64,000 nt of DNA from Chryseobacterium sp. (GTDB lineage: Bacteria > Bacteroidota > Bacteroidia > Flavobacteriales > Weeksellaceae), in NCBI RefSeq assembly GCF_019236175.1, contig NZ_JAFAJM010000009.1:310001-374000 (forward strand). The letters run 5' to 3'. Below the pieces are notes generated by a model. It saw nothing but the letters and a program-made list of their open reading frames with translations, did no database searches and was not told the DNA's origin. The position numbers and the translations under genes were made by a program. Of the stretch, positions 16,608-24,550 are shown piece by piece (the stretch's first letter is position 1; each line of letters begins with the position of its first letter).

Positions 16608-17478
16608 CTTGATCTCATTCCTTTTTTATCCGTTAGTATGTATTTTCTTTTTCTCATGTCAGAAAAAAGAAAAAAATTATTTTCAAACCATTGCTGCCAA
16701 TGATATTCAACTCTCCACTCCCAAGCCCGGAAGCTGGAGATATCATCATGATGAAAAATTTCAGCAGTTTAAAGATTTTCAAAAATCAAAAAAAATAAAA
16801 CCCGAACCGGGAAAAAAAACAATTTATCTACAGCCTATCGGAAATTTCGATGCGCTTCAAAGAAAGGAAATAGCACGTACCCAAGAATATCTGCAGATTT
16901 ATTTTCAGCTGGAAACCAAGATACTGCCCGGTTTATCCATTACTGTTTTTCCTAAGTCAGCAAAAAGAATTTCTAAAGAAGGACATGAGCAAATATGGGC
17001 AGGCTATGTCCTTGATGATATTTTAATTAAAAACAAACCCAAGGATGCCGTTATTCTTATGGGAATTACAGAAAAAGATCTTTTCCCCAGACCAGACTGG
17101 AACTACGTTTTCGGATTCGCTTCTTATGATGACGGTGTAGGGGTAACCTCTATCTACAGATTTGCAAATGGCGGATTAACCGAATCTAATTTTAATGAAA
17201 GTTTTTTAAGACTTATAAAGATCAGTTCGCACGAAATCGGACATATGTTTGGGATCAGTCACTGTCTGAATGCCTACTGTGTCATGAACGGAACCAATAC
17301 CCTTACAGAAACAGATTTTCATCCGGCAAGAGCATGTTCCCTATGTCAGATGAAGCTAAATTCAAGCCTATCCTATAGCCATAAGAAGCGTTTGCTTGAA
17401 TTAAAAAAATTCTTTGAAAAACAACATCTCAATACGGAACTTTCCCGTACTGAACAGGATCTTACTTTATTTCAGTAA
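16588..17478 (+). CDS. Lipoprotein archaemetzincin-family zinc protease
   Basis: 296 residues from the ATG at 16588, which gives a lipoprotein signal: hydrophobic run then FFSC with Cys24. An open frame extends further upstream but would lie inside sixA and destroy the signal. The zinc site is HEIGHMFGISH (215-225), followed by Cys226, Cys231 with Met233, and Cys250/Cys253. This is the archaemetzincin (peptidase M54) pattern HExxHxxGxxHCx4CxM...CxxC, in which the extra cysteines bind a second zinc. The substrate is unknown. Most described members are cytosolic, so the lipid anchor is notable. Translation is probably coupled to sixA through the 20-base overlap. Confidence 0.85.
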   Translation: MNPGKYNLISFLFYPLVCIFFFSCQKKEKNYFQTIAANDIQLSTPKPGSWRYHHDEKFQQFKDFQKSKKIKPEPGKKTIYLQPIGNFDALQRKEIARTQEYLQIYFQLETKILPGLSITVFPKSAKRISKEGHEQIWAGYVLDDILIKNKPKDAVILMGITEKDLFPRPDWNYVFGFASYDDGVGVTSIYRFANGGLTESNFNESFLRLIKISSHEIGHMFGISHCLNAYCVMNGTNTLTETDFHPARACSLCQMKLNSSLSYSHKKRLLELKKFFEKQHLNTELSRTEQDLTLFQ

Positions 17479-17530
17479 TGATTTTTTACTAAAACTTATC
17501 TCAAGGAATGGTTATCATATGCCATATATA

Positions 17531-17560
17531 AAAAGAACGGGCTAAGACCCGTTCCTTTTT
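17531..17560. terminator. Bidirectional terminator, also a copy of a repeated hairpin
   Basis: GAACGGG / CCCGTTC around CTAAGA with A and T runs on both sides, between convergent genes. The core AACGGGCTAAGACCCGTT recurs with one change at 44221-44238. Confidence 0.85.
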
Positions 17561-17573
17561 AAATTGAGTATCA

Positions 17574-19118
17574 CTACTTTTTCTTCAGATCCAGATCATC
17601 AAAATCAAAACTGAAATCGGTCACATCAGAAATAGGTTTCAGTTTTGCCGACACGGCTTTTCCGTTCTCATCATAACTGAAAATAATATAAGCATCCGCA
17701 TCGTAGCTTCTGTCGTCCCATTTGATAATAAAAGAGCTGTTAGAATACGGAAGTAATTCTCCCTTTAATCTTGGGGAGTTTTTACATGAAATCCGGAATG
17801 TGTTTTCCTGCTGTGTAATTTCGACATCGCCAAACCAGATATCATTGTAGGTTCCTGTAAACTGTTCTGCTTTCGGCTGAAGTGCTTTTTCTTTTTTAAA
17901 CATTTCAGATTTTGCAAAAGCATCTTTCTTTTGTTTACTGTATTCGGTTTCCATTTTAGACACTCTTTCCCCATATGTTTTCAGCCAGTTTCTGTCTTCT
18001 ACACCCAGGTAAGAATCTTTTACGGTATTGGTAACGGTATTGAAAGCAGCTCCGGATTGTTGGTTCGTTAACACGACAATTCCCAACTTCAGATCCGGAA
18101 TCAATGTAAATTGTGTAACCGTTCCAATCAGACCTCCTGTGTGCTGTACCTGCTTATGTCCTTTCACATCACTCAGGAACCAGCCTAAACCATATCCGTA
18201 AAAACTCGTATCATAAGGATTTTTTGCCGCTACTCTATCAGGAATCTGAATGCTCCAAAGTTGTTGTGCATTTTTATCCGAAACCAATTTTTTCCCGTCT
18301 TTAGTCGTGAAATTATTGAGCAGACATTCTGCCCAGGCTGTCATATCTTTAATATTACTCATGATTCCGCCGGCAGCATTCGCTGTTTCATTCCAGTCAT
18401 GCGGAACAGCAATTGCCTTTCCGTCTACCGGGGCATGAGCATCAATTTTATTAGCTGCCGCCTTTGCTCTGTTATAACTTCCGAAGCTAGAGGTCATCCC
18501 TACAGGTTTCATAATTCTCTGTTCAACAAATTCTGCCCAGCTTAATCCCGAAATTCTGTGGATGATTTCCCCGGCAACAATAAACATAATATTATTATAA
18601 TCTAATTTTGTTCTGAAAGGATTTTCTGGTTTCAGGTATCGTACATTGTGAACAATATCATTTACCGTTAAGTTTCCTCCTTCAGGAAAAAACATAAGAT
18701 CTCCCTGCCCAAGTCCTAATCCTGCCCTGTGGGTAATCAGGTCTTTTATCGTAACATTTTGAGAGACATACGGATCATACATCTGAAACTCAGGAATATA
18801 TTTTGAAACCTTATCGTCCCAGTTTAGTTTTCCTTCATCTGCCAAAATTGCCAATGCCACACAGGTAAATCCTTTAGAATTGGAGGCAATTCCCACTAAT
18901 GTCTGATCATCCATCGGCTGCTTTGTTGTAAGAGAACGGACTCCGAAACCTTTGGAATAGGTAACTTTTCCATCTTTAACAATTCCTACAGACATGCCGG
19001 GAACATCAAAGGTTTTCAGGGTATTCCGGATCAGTTCATCCATTTTTTTTTCTTCTACCTGGGCATTAGCCAGTCCTACACTTAAAAGAAAAACAAAAAA
19101 AGAAAGTTTCTTCTTCAT
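17574..19118 (-). CDS. Serine hydrolase, beta-lactamase class C fold, with DUF3471 tail
   Basis: 514 residues with a signal peptide ending near ANAQ. The beta-lactamase/penicillin-binding fold shows the three catalytic motifs: SxxK at Ser79-Lys82 (IASNSKGF), YxN at Tyr174-Asn176 (DYNN) and HTG at 326-328 (QVQHTGGLIG). The C-terminal 100 residues (FTGTYNDIWFGDVEITQQ) match the DUF3471 module found in esterase- and aminopeptidase-like members, rather than true AmpC enzymes. Likely a periplasmic esterase or peptidase acting on small substrates; resistance to beta-lactams cannot be claimed. Single-gene unit. Confidence 0.88.
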   Translation of the reverse strand: MKKKLSFFVFLLSVGLANAQVEEKKMDELIRNTLKTFDVPGMSVGIVKDGKVTYSKGFGVRSLTTKQPMDDQTLVGIASNSKGFTCVALAILADEGKLNWDDKVSKYIPEFQMYDPYVSQNVTIKDLITHRAGLGLGQGDLMFFPEGGNLTVNDIVHNVRYLKPENPFRTKLDYNNIMFIVAGEIIHRISGLSWAEFVEQRIMKPVGMTSSFGSYNRAKAAANKIDAHAPVDGKAIAVPHDWNETANAAGGIMSNIKDMTAWAECLLNNFTTKDGKKLVSDKNAQQLWSIQIPDRVAAKNPYDTSFYGYGLGWFLSDVKGHKQVQHTGGLIGTVTQFTLIPDLKLGIVVLTNQQSGAAFNTVTNTVKDSYLGVEDRNWLKTYGERVSKMETEYSKQKKDAFAKSEMFKKEKALQPKAEQFTGTYNDIWFGDVEITQQENTFRISCKNSPRLKGELLPYSNSSFIIKWDDRSYDADAYIIFSYDENGKAVSAKLKPISDVTDFSFDFDDLDLKKK

Positions 19119-19164
19119 TACTTTTTAATTTTCCCAAATTTAGTAAATAACATCAAAGCTTCTT

Positions 19165-19172
19165 TATATTTG
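19165..19172 (+). promoter_or_regulatory. -7 box TATATTTG for the gene at 19191
   Basis: Exact TAnnTTTG ending 18 bases before the ATG. Its last three bases form an in-frame TTG that could be mistaken for the start codon. Confidence 0.65.
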
Positions 19173-19190
19173 CAATTTAAAAGCATTAAA

Positions 19191-19640
19191 ATGGTAGTAA
19201 AAAGATTATTGGCTTTCTTATTATTAATGATAAGCTGTAACTTATATTTTTCTCAGGAGGTAACCATTAAAGACAATAAGGTGTTACTGGACGGAAAGCA
19301 GATTCTTAAAGCAGAAAAAATCAGTCTTGCCCAATATTCTTTTTTCTCTATGAAAGATGATGATGAAATTTTACTTTATAAATACATGGATAATGAAACG
19401 CCAAGTAATGTACGTGATGATTTTTTTATTCTTAATTTTTTAACGGCAAAAGTAAAAGTTGAATCTACAGACCTTGGAAAGGTATCCAACTTTATGAATT
19501 CCAGAAAAGGAATGGAAAAAATCGTGAAATGGCTATTACAGGAAAGAGTGCTCAATGAGAAAGGAGAAATCAATCCTGAACGTGTAGCTGTGTTCAAAGA
19601 AAAATATGACGAGAATATTACACAAAGAACCCTTAGATAA
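19191..19640 (+). CDS. Small exported protein of unknown function
   Basis: 149 residues from the ATG at 19191. The in-frame TTG at 19170 lies inside the -7 promoter box and is rejected. The N-terminus MVVKRLLAFLLLMISCNLYFSQ is a signal peptide; an ISC-like pattern could make it a lipoprotein, but SxxFSQ signal-peptidase-I cleavage is typical of this genus. The mature part is hydrophilic (EVTIKDNKVLLDGKQILKAEK, then a segment resembling a stress-response or gliding-associated small exported family). I recognise no domain. The stop overlaps the next ATG by one base (TAATG), so it is translationally coupled to the phosphoesterase gene. Confidence 0.7.
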   Translation: MVVKRLLAFLLLMISCNLYFSQEVTIKDNKVLLDGKQILKAEKISLAQYSFFSMKDDDEILLYKYMDNETPSNVRDDFFILNFLTAKVKVESTDLGKVSNFMNSRKGMEKIVKWLLQERVLNEKGEINPERVAVFKEKYDENITQRTLR

Positions 19641-20137
19641 TGACAAAAGTACTTCTTCTTTCCGATTCCCATTCTTATATTGACGACCGGATCCTGGAAT
19701 ATGCCGCTCAGGCTGATGAAGTATGGCATTGCGGAGATTTCGGAAGTATGAATGTCATTGAACAGCTTGAGAAGCTAAAGCCTTTGAAAGGGGTTTACGG
19801 CAATATAGATGATGCAAAGATCCGTGCTGAATTTCCGGAAGTCAACAGATTTTTCTGTGAAAATCTTGAAGTTTTAATGATTCATATCGGAGGTTATCCC
19901 GGGAAATATACCCCATTAACAAAAGCCGAGATCGCTCACAAGACTCCGAAATTATTCATTTCAGGCCACTCCCATATTTTGAAAGCCATGTATGATGAAA
20001 AAAACAGGCTTTTACATCTCAATCCGGGAGCCTGCGGAAAACAGGGATGGCATAAAGTAAGAACCATGATGCGGTTTGTAGTGGACGGTGAGGAAATAAA
20101 GGATCTGGAAGTTATAGAACTGGGACCAAGAGTTTAA
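19640..20137 (+). CDS. YfcE-type metallophosphoesterase
   Basis: 165-residue calcineurin-like phosphodiesterase of the YfcE/MJ0936 group. Motifs in order: LLLSDSHSYID (Asp and His ligands), VWHCGDFGS, VYGNIDD (GNxD, in place of GNHD as usual in this subfamily), MIHIGGYPG (the H-G motif) and ISGHSHI (GHSH), then NPGACGKQGWH near the end. Cytosolic. Such enzymes hydrolyse phosphodiesters in vitro; the natural substrate is unclear. Coupled to the preceding exported-protein gene. Confidence 0.88.
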   Translation: MTKVLLLSDSHSYIDDRILEYAAQADEVWHCGDFGSMNVIEQLEKLKPLKGVYGNIDDAKIRAEFPEVNRFFCENLEVLMIHIGGYPGKYTPLTKAEIAHKTPKLFISGHSHILKAMYDEKNRLLHLNPGACGKQGWHKVRTMMRFVVDGEEIKDLEVIELGPRV

Positions 20138-20279
20138 AAATGGCAGCATTTTAGAATATGAATGTATAAAGTACACGAGAGAGGTAAGATGCATCATGTA
20201 ATAATTGCTGTACAAAATACATGATACCTTTTATCTTGTACATTATGCAATACAGGGTAAAAGAATAAGGTAAAGAATT

Positions 20280-20774
20280 ATGAAAATCGGAGATACAGTT
20301 TCTGTAGTAGATGAGGATTTAAGCGGAGTTGTGACTTCCGTGAAGGGGAATATTGTGGTTTTTAAAGATGAATACGGGTTTACTCATCAATATCCGAAAG
20401 AAAAACTAGTCCCTAAAAATGCAGATCTGTATGAAAATATAAGAGTAGTCAGAAAAGCCGAGCCTAAAAAAATAATTTCTAAAAAACATCAGAAAAATCA
20501 TTTGGTTTTAGACCTTCATTTTCATAATTTAGTCAGAAATCCTAATGATTATGATAGCTTTGAAAGGTTGTTTATTCAGAAGGAGAAATTAATAGAAGTC
20601 CTGGAATTCTGCAGAAAAAATAATTTAAAAAGGCTCGAAATCGTTCATGGAATTGGTGACGGAACCTTACAAAGAATGGTGCGGGATGTCTTGGAAAGCC
20701 AGGTCAATATTGATTTTTATAATAAGGAAATACTTCATCACCAATCAGGTGCGGTAATGGTAGAATTTCACTAA
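20280..20774 (+). CDS. Smr-domain protein
   Basis: 164 residues. The N-terminal 60 form a small beta domain (IGDTVSVVDEDLSGVVTSVKGNIVVFKDEYGF), similar to the KOW-like front seen in MutS2-derived proteins. The C-terminal part is a small-MutS-related (Smr) domain: LVLDLHFHNL, then a helix, then RLEIVHGIGDGTLQRMVRDVL with the characteristic HGxG loop, and HQSGAVMVEF. Smr domains cut branched or structured nucleic acid (MutS2) or act on RNA (translation-quality factors). It has no MutS ATPase, so it is a stand-alone Smr protein. DUF3822 follows 18 bases later. Confidence 0.85.
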   Translation: MKIGDTVSVVDEDLSGVVTSVKGNIVVFKDEYGFTHQYPKEKLVPKNADLYENIRVVRKAEPKKIISKKHQKNHLVLDLHFHNLVRNPNDYDSFERLFIQKEKLIEVLEFCRKNNLKRLEIVHGIGDGTLQRMVRDVLESQVNIDFYNKEILHHQSGAVMVEFH

Positions 20775-20792
20775 ATTTGCAGGAATTGAATT

Positions 20793-21509
20793 ATGAACGT
20801 ACTTAATTTACTTTTTACCAAAGACGGATTAATCTATCAGATTGTTAAAAACAAGAGCATTCTGGAGGAAAAATCTTATTTCGTCACAGAAGAAACTCCG
20901 GCGAATCTTATTGAAGAAAAACTTGATGAAGTTCTTATCAAACAGCGTTTTGATGAGATTCAGGTCATTTCTGCCTTAAATCATTTCACACTGATGCCGG
21001 AAGGGTTTTCAGAACATGAAGCGGGATTTGATCTTATTTCTTTCAATGCTCCTGTTGCCCGGGAAAAAGAAGAACTGATGCTTTCTATTAACAAGAAATT
21101 CAATATCCAGTTTTATTATACTTTCCCTAAATATTACTACAAAAAAATAAAAGAACTCGCAGTTCCTGTTCATTTTAATTTTTCCGGGGAAAAGTTTTTG
21201 AGTGCTCTCAATAATAAAAACACTAAAGAAATTCATATCAATCTTTATCATAACCAGTGTGAGTTTTTTGCTATCGATCAGAAAAAAATCATTCTGTATA
21301 ATAACCTGGATGTCAATTCCGAGGTGGACTTCCTTTATTTCATCATGTTTACTTTAAGTAAAATAGGATTCGGAATCAATGAAACCAGTTTTTTTGCTTA
21401 TGGAGAGACTACAGAAAATGAAACGTTTATTTCCGAACTTCAGAAGTTTGTACGAAACCTGAAGATTGTTTATGACAACGTTCCCAATAAAAATTTTATA
21501 TTAAATTAA
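20793..21509 (+). CDS. DUF3822 family protein
   Basis: 238 residues with no signal or membrane segment. It belongs to the Bacteroidota-restricted DUF3822 family, recognised from NLLFTKDGLIYQIV, LNHFTLMPEGFSEHEAGFDLISFN and the central IHINLYHNQCEFFAIDQKKIILYNN, with the later YFIMFTLSKIGFGINETSFFAYG. The repeated strand pattern suggests an actin/ASKHA-like fold, but this is inference. The family is commonly found near rsmD, as here (rsmD lies about 1.4 kb away, beyond the outer-membrane protein gene). Follows the Smr gene by 18 bases and ends at a strong terminator. Confidence 0.8.
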   Translation: MNVLNLLFTKDGLIYQIVKNKSILEEKSYFVTEETPANLIEEKLDEVLIKQRFDEIQVISALNHFTLMPEGFSEHEAGFDLISFNAPVAREKEELMLSINKKFNIQFYYTFPKYYYKKIKELAVPVHFNFSGEKFLSALNNKNTKEIHINLYHNQCEFFAIDQKKIILYNNLDVNSEVDFLYFIMFTLSKIGFGINETSFFAYGETTENETFISELQKFVRNLKIVYDNVPNKNFILN

Positions 21510-21510
21510 A

Positions 21511-21539
21511 AAAGGTACTGTGATTACAGTACCTTTTTT
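21511..21539. terminator. Terminator after the Smr-DUF3822 unit
   Basis: GGTACTGT / ACAGTACC around GATT, flanked by A and T runs; can work in both directions. Confidence 0.9.
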
Positions 21540-21551
21540 GTTTAGAATTAT

Positions 21552-22775
21552 TTAGAACAATGTATATCCCAGAATAATGGAAAAATTTTTATAAGCGGTT
21601 TCGTTCTGACCCGGCTTCACAAAATCTCTTTTCGTATGCATATTGAATTCAATGCTGTATCTGTCATTGTATTTATATCCGATTCCCAGTCCCAGATTGA
21701 CACTGGATTCGATTTTAAACTTTTCCTCAGCATAATAATGCATATTGTATACAATCTCCGAATCTCCCATAGGAATATCAAATATAGCAGAAGCATTAAA
21801 AAACAGTTTGGATTTGTCGTTTAAAAAAGCATAATATCTCAGTCCTACAGGAACTTCAACTGAGGAATATTTTACAGAAGCCTTATTAGAAACTTTCTCG
21901 CCTAAAATAGTTGTGGTGAATACTTCCTGATCAGCCTTAAAATACTGATAAGTAGGTTCTGCGATTATTGCCCATTTATTATTGTTGAAAGGCAGTACAA
22001 ATTCAGCTTCCACTCCGATTCTGAAATTGGTTTTGCTTCCGTAATCAGCATTAAAAACATTGTGAGGTGAATTGTTTTTGATCTCCAGCGATGAAAAATT
22101 AACTCCGGGTCTTATAGATAAATGAAATAGTTTTTTATTGCTTTTTTCATCAAAACTTTTATATTCTTCGTTGCCGCATGTATTAAACTTAATGAAGAGC
22201 GCTTTCAGATCATTTTCTCTGTACTCTACAGCAGAACCGGCAGTCGTATTTCCGCAATCCGATACGTCTTCTAATTGCTTAAGATACGTATTATTTTTTC
22301 CTATATGTGAACCAGAGACCATATATCTCTTGAAAACCAAAGGTTCTGTTTTATCTTCTTTCTGATAAAAAAAACGTTCTACATTCTGATTTGCATATCT
22401 ATACAGTGTATATTTTCCTTCTACTACGGTTTTAAGGAATACTGTCTGCTTTACAAAAAGAGGTTTTGCGTCATCATTCAGAGCATTGATATCATCACTG
22501 GAAGTATCTACATCTACTTCTGCCTTTATGTATTTAGCTTTTCCTTCGATTTCAAATCCTTTTATGGTTTCAATGCCATATGATTTTGCAGGCGTATTGG
22601 TATCTTGTTGAAATTCAATCTGAGAAGGAGATCTGCTCCAGTCCATATTTTTAATAAGACCTTCTACTTTATTTCCGGCATTATTAATAATATACCCTTT
22701 TTCGAATTTGTTTTGAGCTGATAATTTAGCACCTAACATAACACTTAGTAATAGTGTTAAGAACTGTTTATTCAT
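21552..22775 (-). CDS. Outer-membrane beta-barrel protein
   Basis: 407 residues with a signal peptide ending near AKLSAQ. The first half (KGYIINNAGNKVEGLIKNMDWSRSPSQIEFQQD...) is a periplasmic or surface beta domain with a pattern shared by many Flavobacteriia proteins. The second half (from about residue 215: KKLFHLSIRPGVNFSSLEIKN) has alternating strands of a PorT/outer-membrane-barrel type and ends with NFSIILGYTLF, a typical C-terminal aromatic strand. No transport or enzymatic role can be assigned. Expressed from a TATTTTTG box 20 bases before its ATG. Confidence 0.75.
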   Translation of the reverse strand: MNKQFLTLLLSVMLGAKLSAQNKFEKGYIINNAGNKVEGLIKNMDWSRSPSQIEFQQDTNTPAKSYGIETIKGFEIEGKAKYIKAEVDVDTSSDDINALNDDAKPLFVKQTVFLKTVVEGKYTLYRYANQNVERFFYQKEDKTEPLVFKRYMVSGSHIGKNNTYLKQLEDVSDCGNTTAGSAVEYRENDLKALFIKFNTCGNEEYKSFDEKSNKKLFHLSIRPGVNFSSLEIKNNSPHNVFNADYGSKTNFRIGVEAEFVLPFNNNKWAIIAEPTYQYFKADQEVFTTTILGEKVSNKASVKYSSVEVPVGLRYYAFLNDKSKLFFNASAIFDIPMGDSEIVYNMHYYAEEKFKIESSVNLGLGIGYKYNDRYSIEFNMHTKRDFVKPGQNETAYKNFSIILGYTLF

Positions 22776-22795
22776 GATTATTCATTTTCTGGGCG

Positions 22796-22803
22796 CAAAA
22801 ATA
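22796..22803 (-). promoter_or_regulatory. -7 box TATTTTTG for the outer-membrane protein
   Basis: Exact TAnnTTTG on the minus strand, 20 bases before the ATG at 22775. Confidence 0.6.
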
Positions 22804-22892
22804 GATATTCTTTCGGAATAAAAAATAATTGGACTCTGATTTCTTTTTATTAGTTAACATTTAGTAATTTCGCTGTCTATAATAATTTCAGT

Positions 22893-23465
22893 ATGTACAG
22901 AATCATTTCCGGAAAATGGAAAGCCAAAAAAATTGCCGCTCCTAAAAACTTCGATGTAAGACCCACAACAGATTTTGCTAAAGAAGCTTTATTCAGTATT
23001 TTGGAAAACAAATATGATATGCAGTCGATTTCTGTTCTTGACTTGTTTGCGGGAATAGGCTCCATCACTTTAGAATTTGCTTCCAGAGGATGTCAGGATG
23101 TGACCTCCGTAGAAATGAACCCAAAGCATACCGCTTTTATTAATTCTACCGCTTCAGATCTTGATATGGCACTTCAGATCAATGTACAAAGAGGAGATGT
23201 CTTTGACTGGCTTAAGAAATTCAGAAACAAAAAATCTTTCGAAATTGTTTTTTCTGATGCTCCTTTTGAAATGGAAGAGAAAAAATATTATGAATTAATT
23301 TCTTTGGTACTAAACAATAAATATTTAAAAGAAAACGGTGTTCTTATTGTAGAACATCAAAGCCGTATGAAGCTTGAACACCCCAATCTGACAGATACCC
23401 GAAAATACGGAAATGTAAGTTTCAGCTTTTTCGAACCTAATAAAGAAAATAATCAGGAAATTTAA
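22893..23465 (+). CDS. rsmD: 16S rRNA (guanine(966)-N(2))-methyltransferase RsmD, motif IV variant
   Basis: SAM-dependent methyltransferase that modifies G966 of 16S rRNA in E. coli. The 190-residue protein starts MYRIISGKWKAKKI and RPTTDFAKEALFSIL, standard for RsmD, and has the SAM-binding loop VLDLFAGIGSITLEFASRG (48-66) followed by VEMNPKH. Motif IV, normally (D/N)PP(Y/F), reads SDAPF at 121-125 (GCT codon at 23259), so the first proline is alanine. Later motif GVLIVEHQSRM is intact, and the length is normal. The gene overlaps the convergent HxlR gene by four bases: a TTAA holds both stops. Confidence 0.88.
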   Translation: MYRIISGKWKAKKIAAPKNFDVRPTTDFAKEALFSILENKYDMQSISVLDLFAGIGSITLEFASRGCQDVTSVEMNPKHTAFINSTASDLDMALQINVQRGDVFDWLKKFRNKKSFEIVFSDAPFEMEEKKYYELISLVLNNKYLKENGVLIVEHQSRMKLEHPNLTDTRKYGNVSFSFFEPNKENNQEI

Positions 23466-23809
23466 TTCCTGATTATTTTTTTACACTGGTCCGGAGCTGC
23501 TTTTCCCCATCTGGTAATTTCATTCAAAACCGGTAACAGGGTTTTTCCGAATTCCGTCAGCGTATATTCTACCATAAGCGGCGGTTTCTCTGTAAATACC
23601 TTTCTGTCGATAATACCGTCATCCTCCATCTGCTTAAGCTGGAGGCTCAGTGTTCTTTCTGTAATCGTAGGAATTTCTTTTCTTATCTCATTATATCTTT
23701 TCGCACCATCAATTAAGTGGTATAAAATCACAGCTTTCCATTTTCCACCTATAAACCGCATGGTTACACTGGTACAGCAAGGGTAAGATTTGTTATCTAT
23801 TGTATACAT
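23462..23809 (-). CDS. HxlR-family transcriptional regulator
   Basis: 115-residue winged-helix regulator. The N-terminal Cys pair (YPCCTSV) is where redox- or electrophile-sensing HxlR members carry a reactive Cys. The DNA-binding core is FIGGKWKAVILYHLIDGAKRYNEIRKEIPTITERTLSLQLKQMEDDGIIDRKVF, and PPLMVEYTLTEFGKTLLPVL is the standard wing and dimer helix. It is divergent from a nitroreductase gene, a common arrangement in which the HxlR protein represses both. A perfect 19-bp sequence copy starts one base upstream of its ATG and is repeated in inverse orientation before the nitroreductase gene. Confidence 0.92.
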   Translation of the reverse strand: MYTIDNKSYPCCTSVTMRFIGGKWKAVILYHLIDGAKRYNEIRKEIPTITERTLSLQLKQMEDDGIIDRKVFTEKPPLMVEYTLTEFGKTLLPVLNEITRWGKAAPDQCKKIIRN

Positions 23810-23828
23810 TTTTATACTATCATTTTTA
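23810..23828 (+). promoter_or_regulatory. Operator copy 1 at the HxlR gene start
   Basis: 19 bases reading TTTTATACTATCATTTTTA, immediately upstream of the HxlR ATG (23807-23809 on the complement). Perfect inverted copy at 23873-23891. Confidence 0.75.
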
Positions 23829-23838
23829 ACCGTTATTG

Positions 23839-23846
23839 CAAAGTTA
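23839..23846 (-). promoter_or_regulatory. -7 box TAACTTTG for the HxlR gene
   Basis: Exact TAnnTTTG on the minus strand; the operator copy begins 10 bases downstream of it and runs to the start codon. Confidence 0.65.
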
Positions 23847-23858
23847 ATAAACTTAAAT

Positions 23859-23866
23859 TAATTTTG
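23859..23866 (+). promoter_or_regulatory. -7 box TAATTTTG for the nitroreductase gene
   Basis: Exact TAnnTTTG; a TTG at 23836-23838 lies 20 bases upstream in the -33 position. The operator copy begins six bases downstream. Confidence 0.65.
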
Positions 23867-23872
23867 TAACTA

Positions 23873-23891
23873 TAAAAATGATAGTATAAAA
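23873..23891 (+). promoter_or_regulatory. Operator copy 2 at the nitroreductase gene start
   Basis: TAAAAATGATAGTATAAAA, the exact reverse complement of 23810-23828, ending two bases before the ATG at 23894. Confidence 0.75.
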
Positions 23892-23893
23892 TT

Positions 23894-24496
23894 ATGACTT
23901 TTTTAGAACAAATGAAAAAAAGGTATACTGTAAAAAAGTATAACCCACAGGGAAATATCAGTGAAGAGAAGATCGCTGAATTAAAAGAAATTCTGAATCT
24001 CAGTCCTTCATCCATTAATAGCCAGCCATGGAATTTCACTTTCGTTAATAATCATTCTAAAGTAAGGAATCAATTGGCAGAAGCCTCTTACTGGAACAAA
24101 GATAAGATTCTGGAAAGCAGCCATCTGATCGTTTTTCAGGTCCTTAAAAATTCTGATGATTTTGAAAAACAGATTGATGGAGTTCTCCCTGAAGGATCAG
24201 TCAATTATTATAAAAACTTTGTAAAACCTAAAGGAGAAGAAGGAATAAAATATTGGATGAAACATCAGGTATATTTATCATTGGGAGTATTGCTTTCGGC
24301 GTGTGCAGCCATGGGAATAGACTCTACACCAATGGAAGGTATTGAACCGGGTCAGTATGATGATATTCTGAAAAATGAGAAATACGAAACCTTGTTTGCT
24401 GTGGCTCTTGGACAGAAAGATGAAGCAGATGCCAATCAGCCCGAACTTAATCCGAAGATCAGACTGAAAGCTGAAAATGTAATTATAGAAGCATAG
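23894..24496 (+). CDS. Nitroreductase-family NAD(P)H-dependent oxidoreductase
   Basis: 200-residue FMN-binding nitroreductase. The front reads MKKRYTVKKYNPQGNISEEKIAELKEILNLSPSSINSQPWNFTFV, with the RxSxRxF-like and SPSSxNxQPW FMN-contact segments of the NfsB/YfkO-type group. The middle has YLSLGVLLSACAAMGIDSTPMEGIEPGQYDDIL, and the end LFAVALGQKDEADANQPELNPKIRL matches the terminal helix region. Likely cytosolic reduction of quinones or nitro-compounds with NAD(P)H. Almost certainly under the adjacent HxlR regulator through the twin operators. Confidence 0.9.
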   Translation: MTFLEQMKKRYTVKKYNPQGNISEEKIAELKEILNLSPSSINSQPWNFTFVNNHSKVRNQLAEASYWNKDKILESSHLIVFQVLKNSDDFEKQIDGVLPEGSVNYYKNFVKPKGEEGIKYWMKHQVYLSLGVLLSACAAMGIDSTPMEGIEPGQYDDILKNEKYETLFAVALGQKDEADANQPELNPKIRLKAENVIIEA

Positions 24497-24511
24497 ACTT
24501 TTCTTTACACT

Positions 24512-24550
24512 ATAAAAAAAGCAGCCTGATCATCCAGACTGCTTTTTTTA
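24512..24550. terminator. Bidirectional terminator between the nitroreductase and murI
   Basis: GCAG-CTG / CAG-CTGC stem with one mismatch, A run on the left and T run on the right. Confidence 0.8.

Noticed and set aside
23810..23891. Long hairpin terminator
   Set aside because: The 19-bp arms are 44 bases apart, flank two divergent promoters and touch both start codons, so operators are the better explanation.
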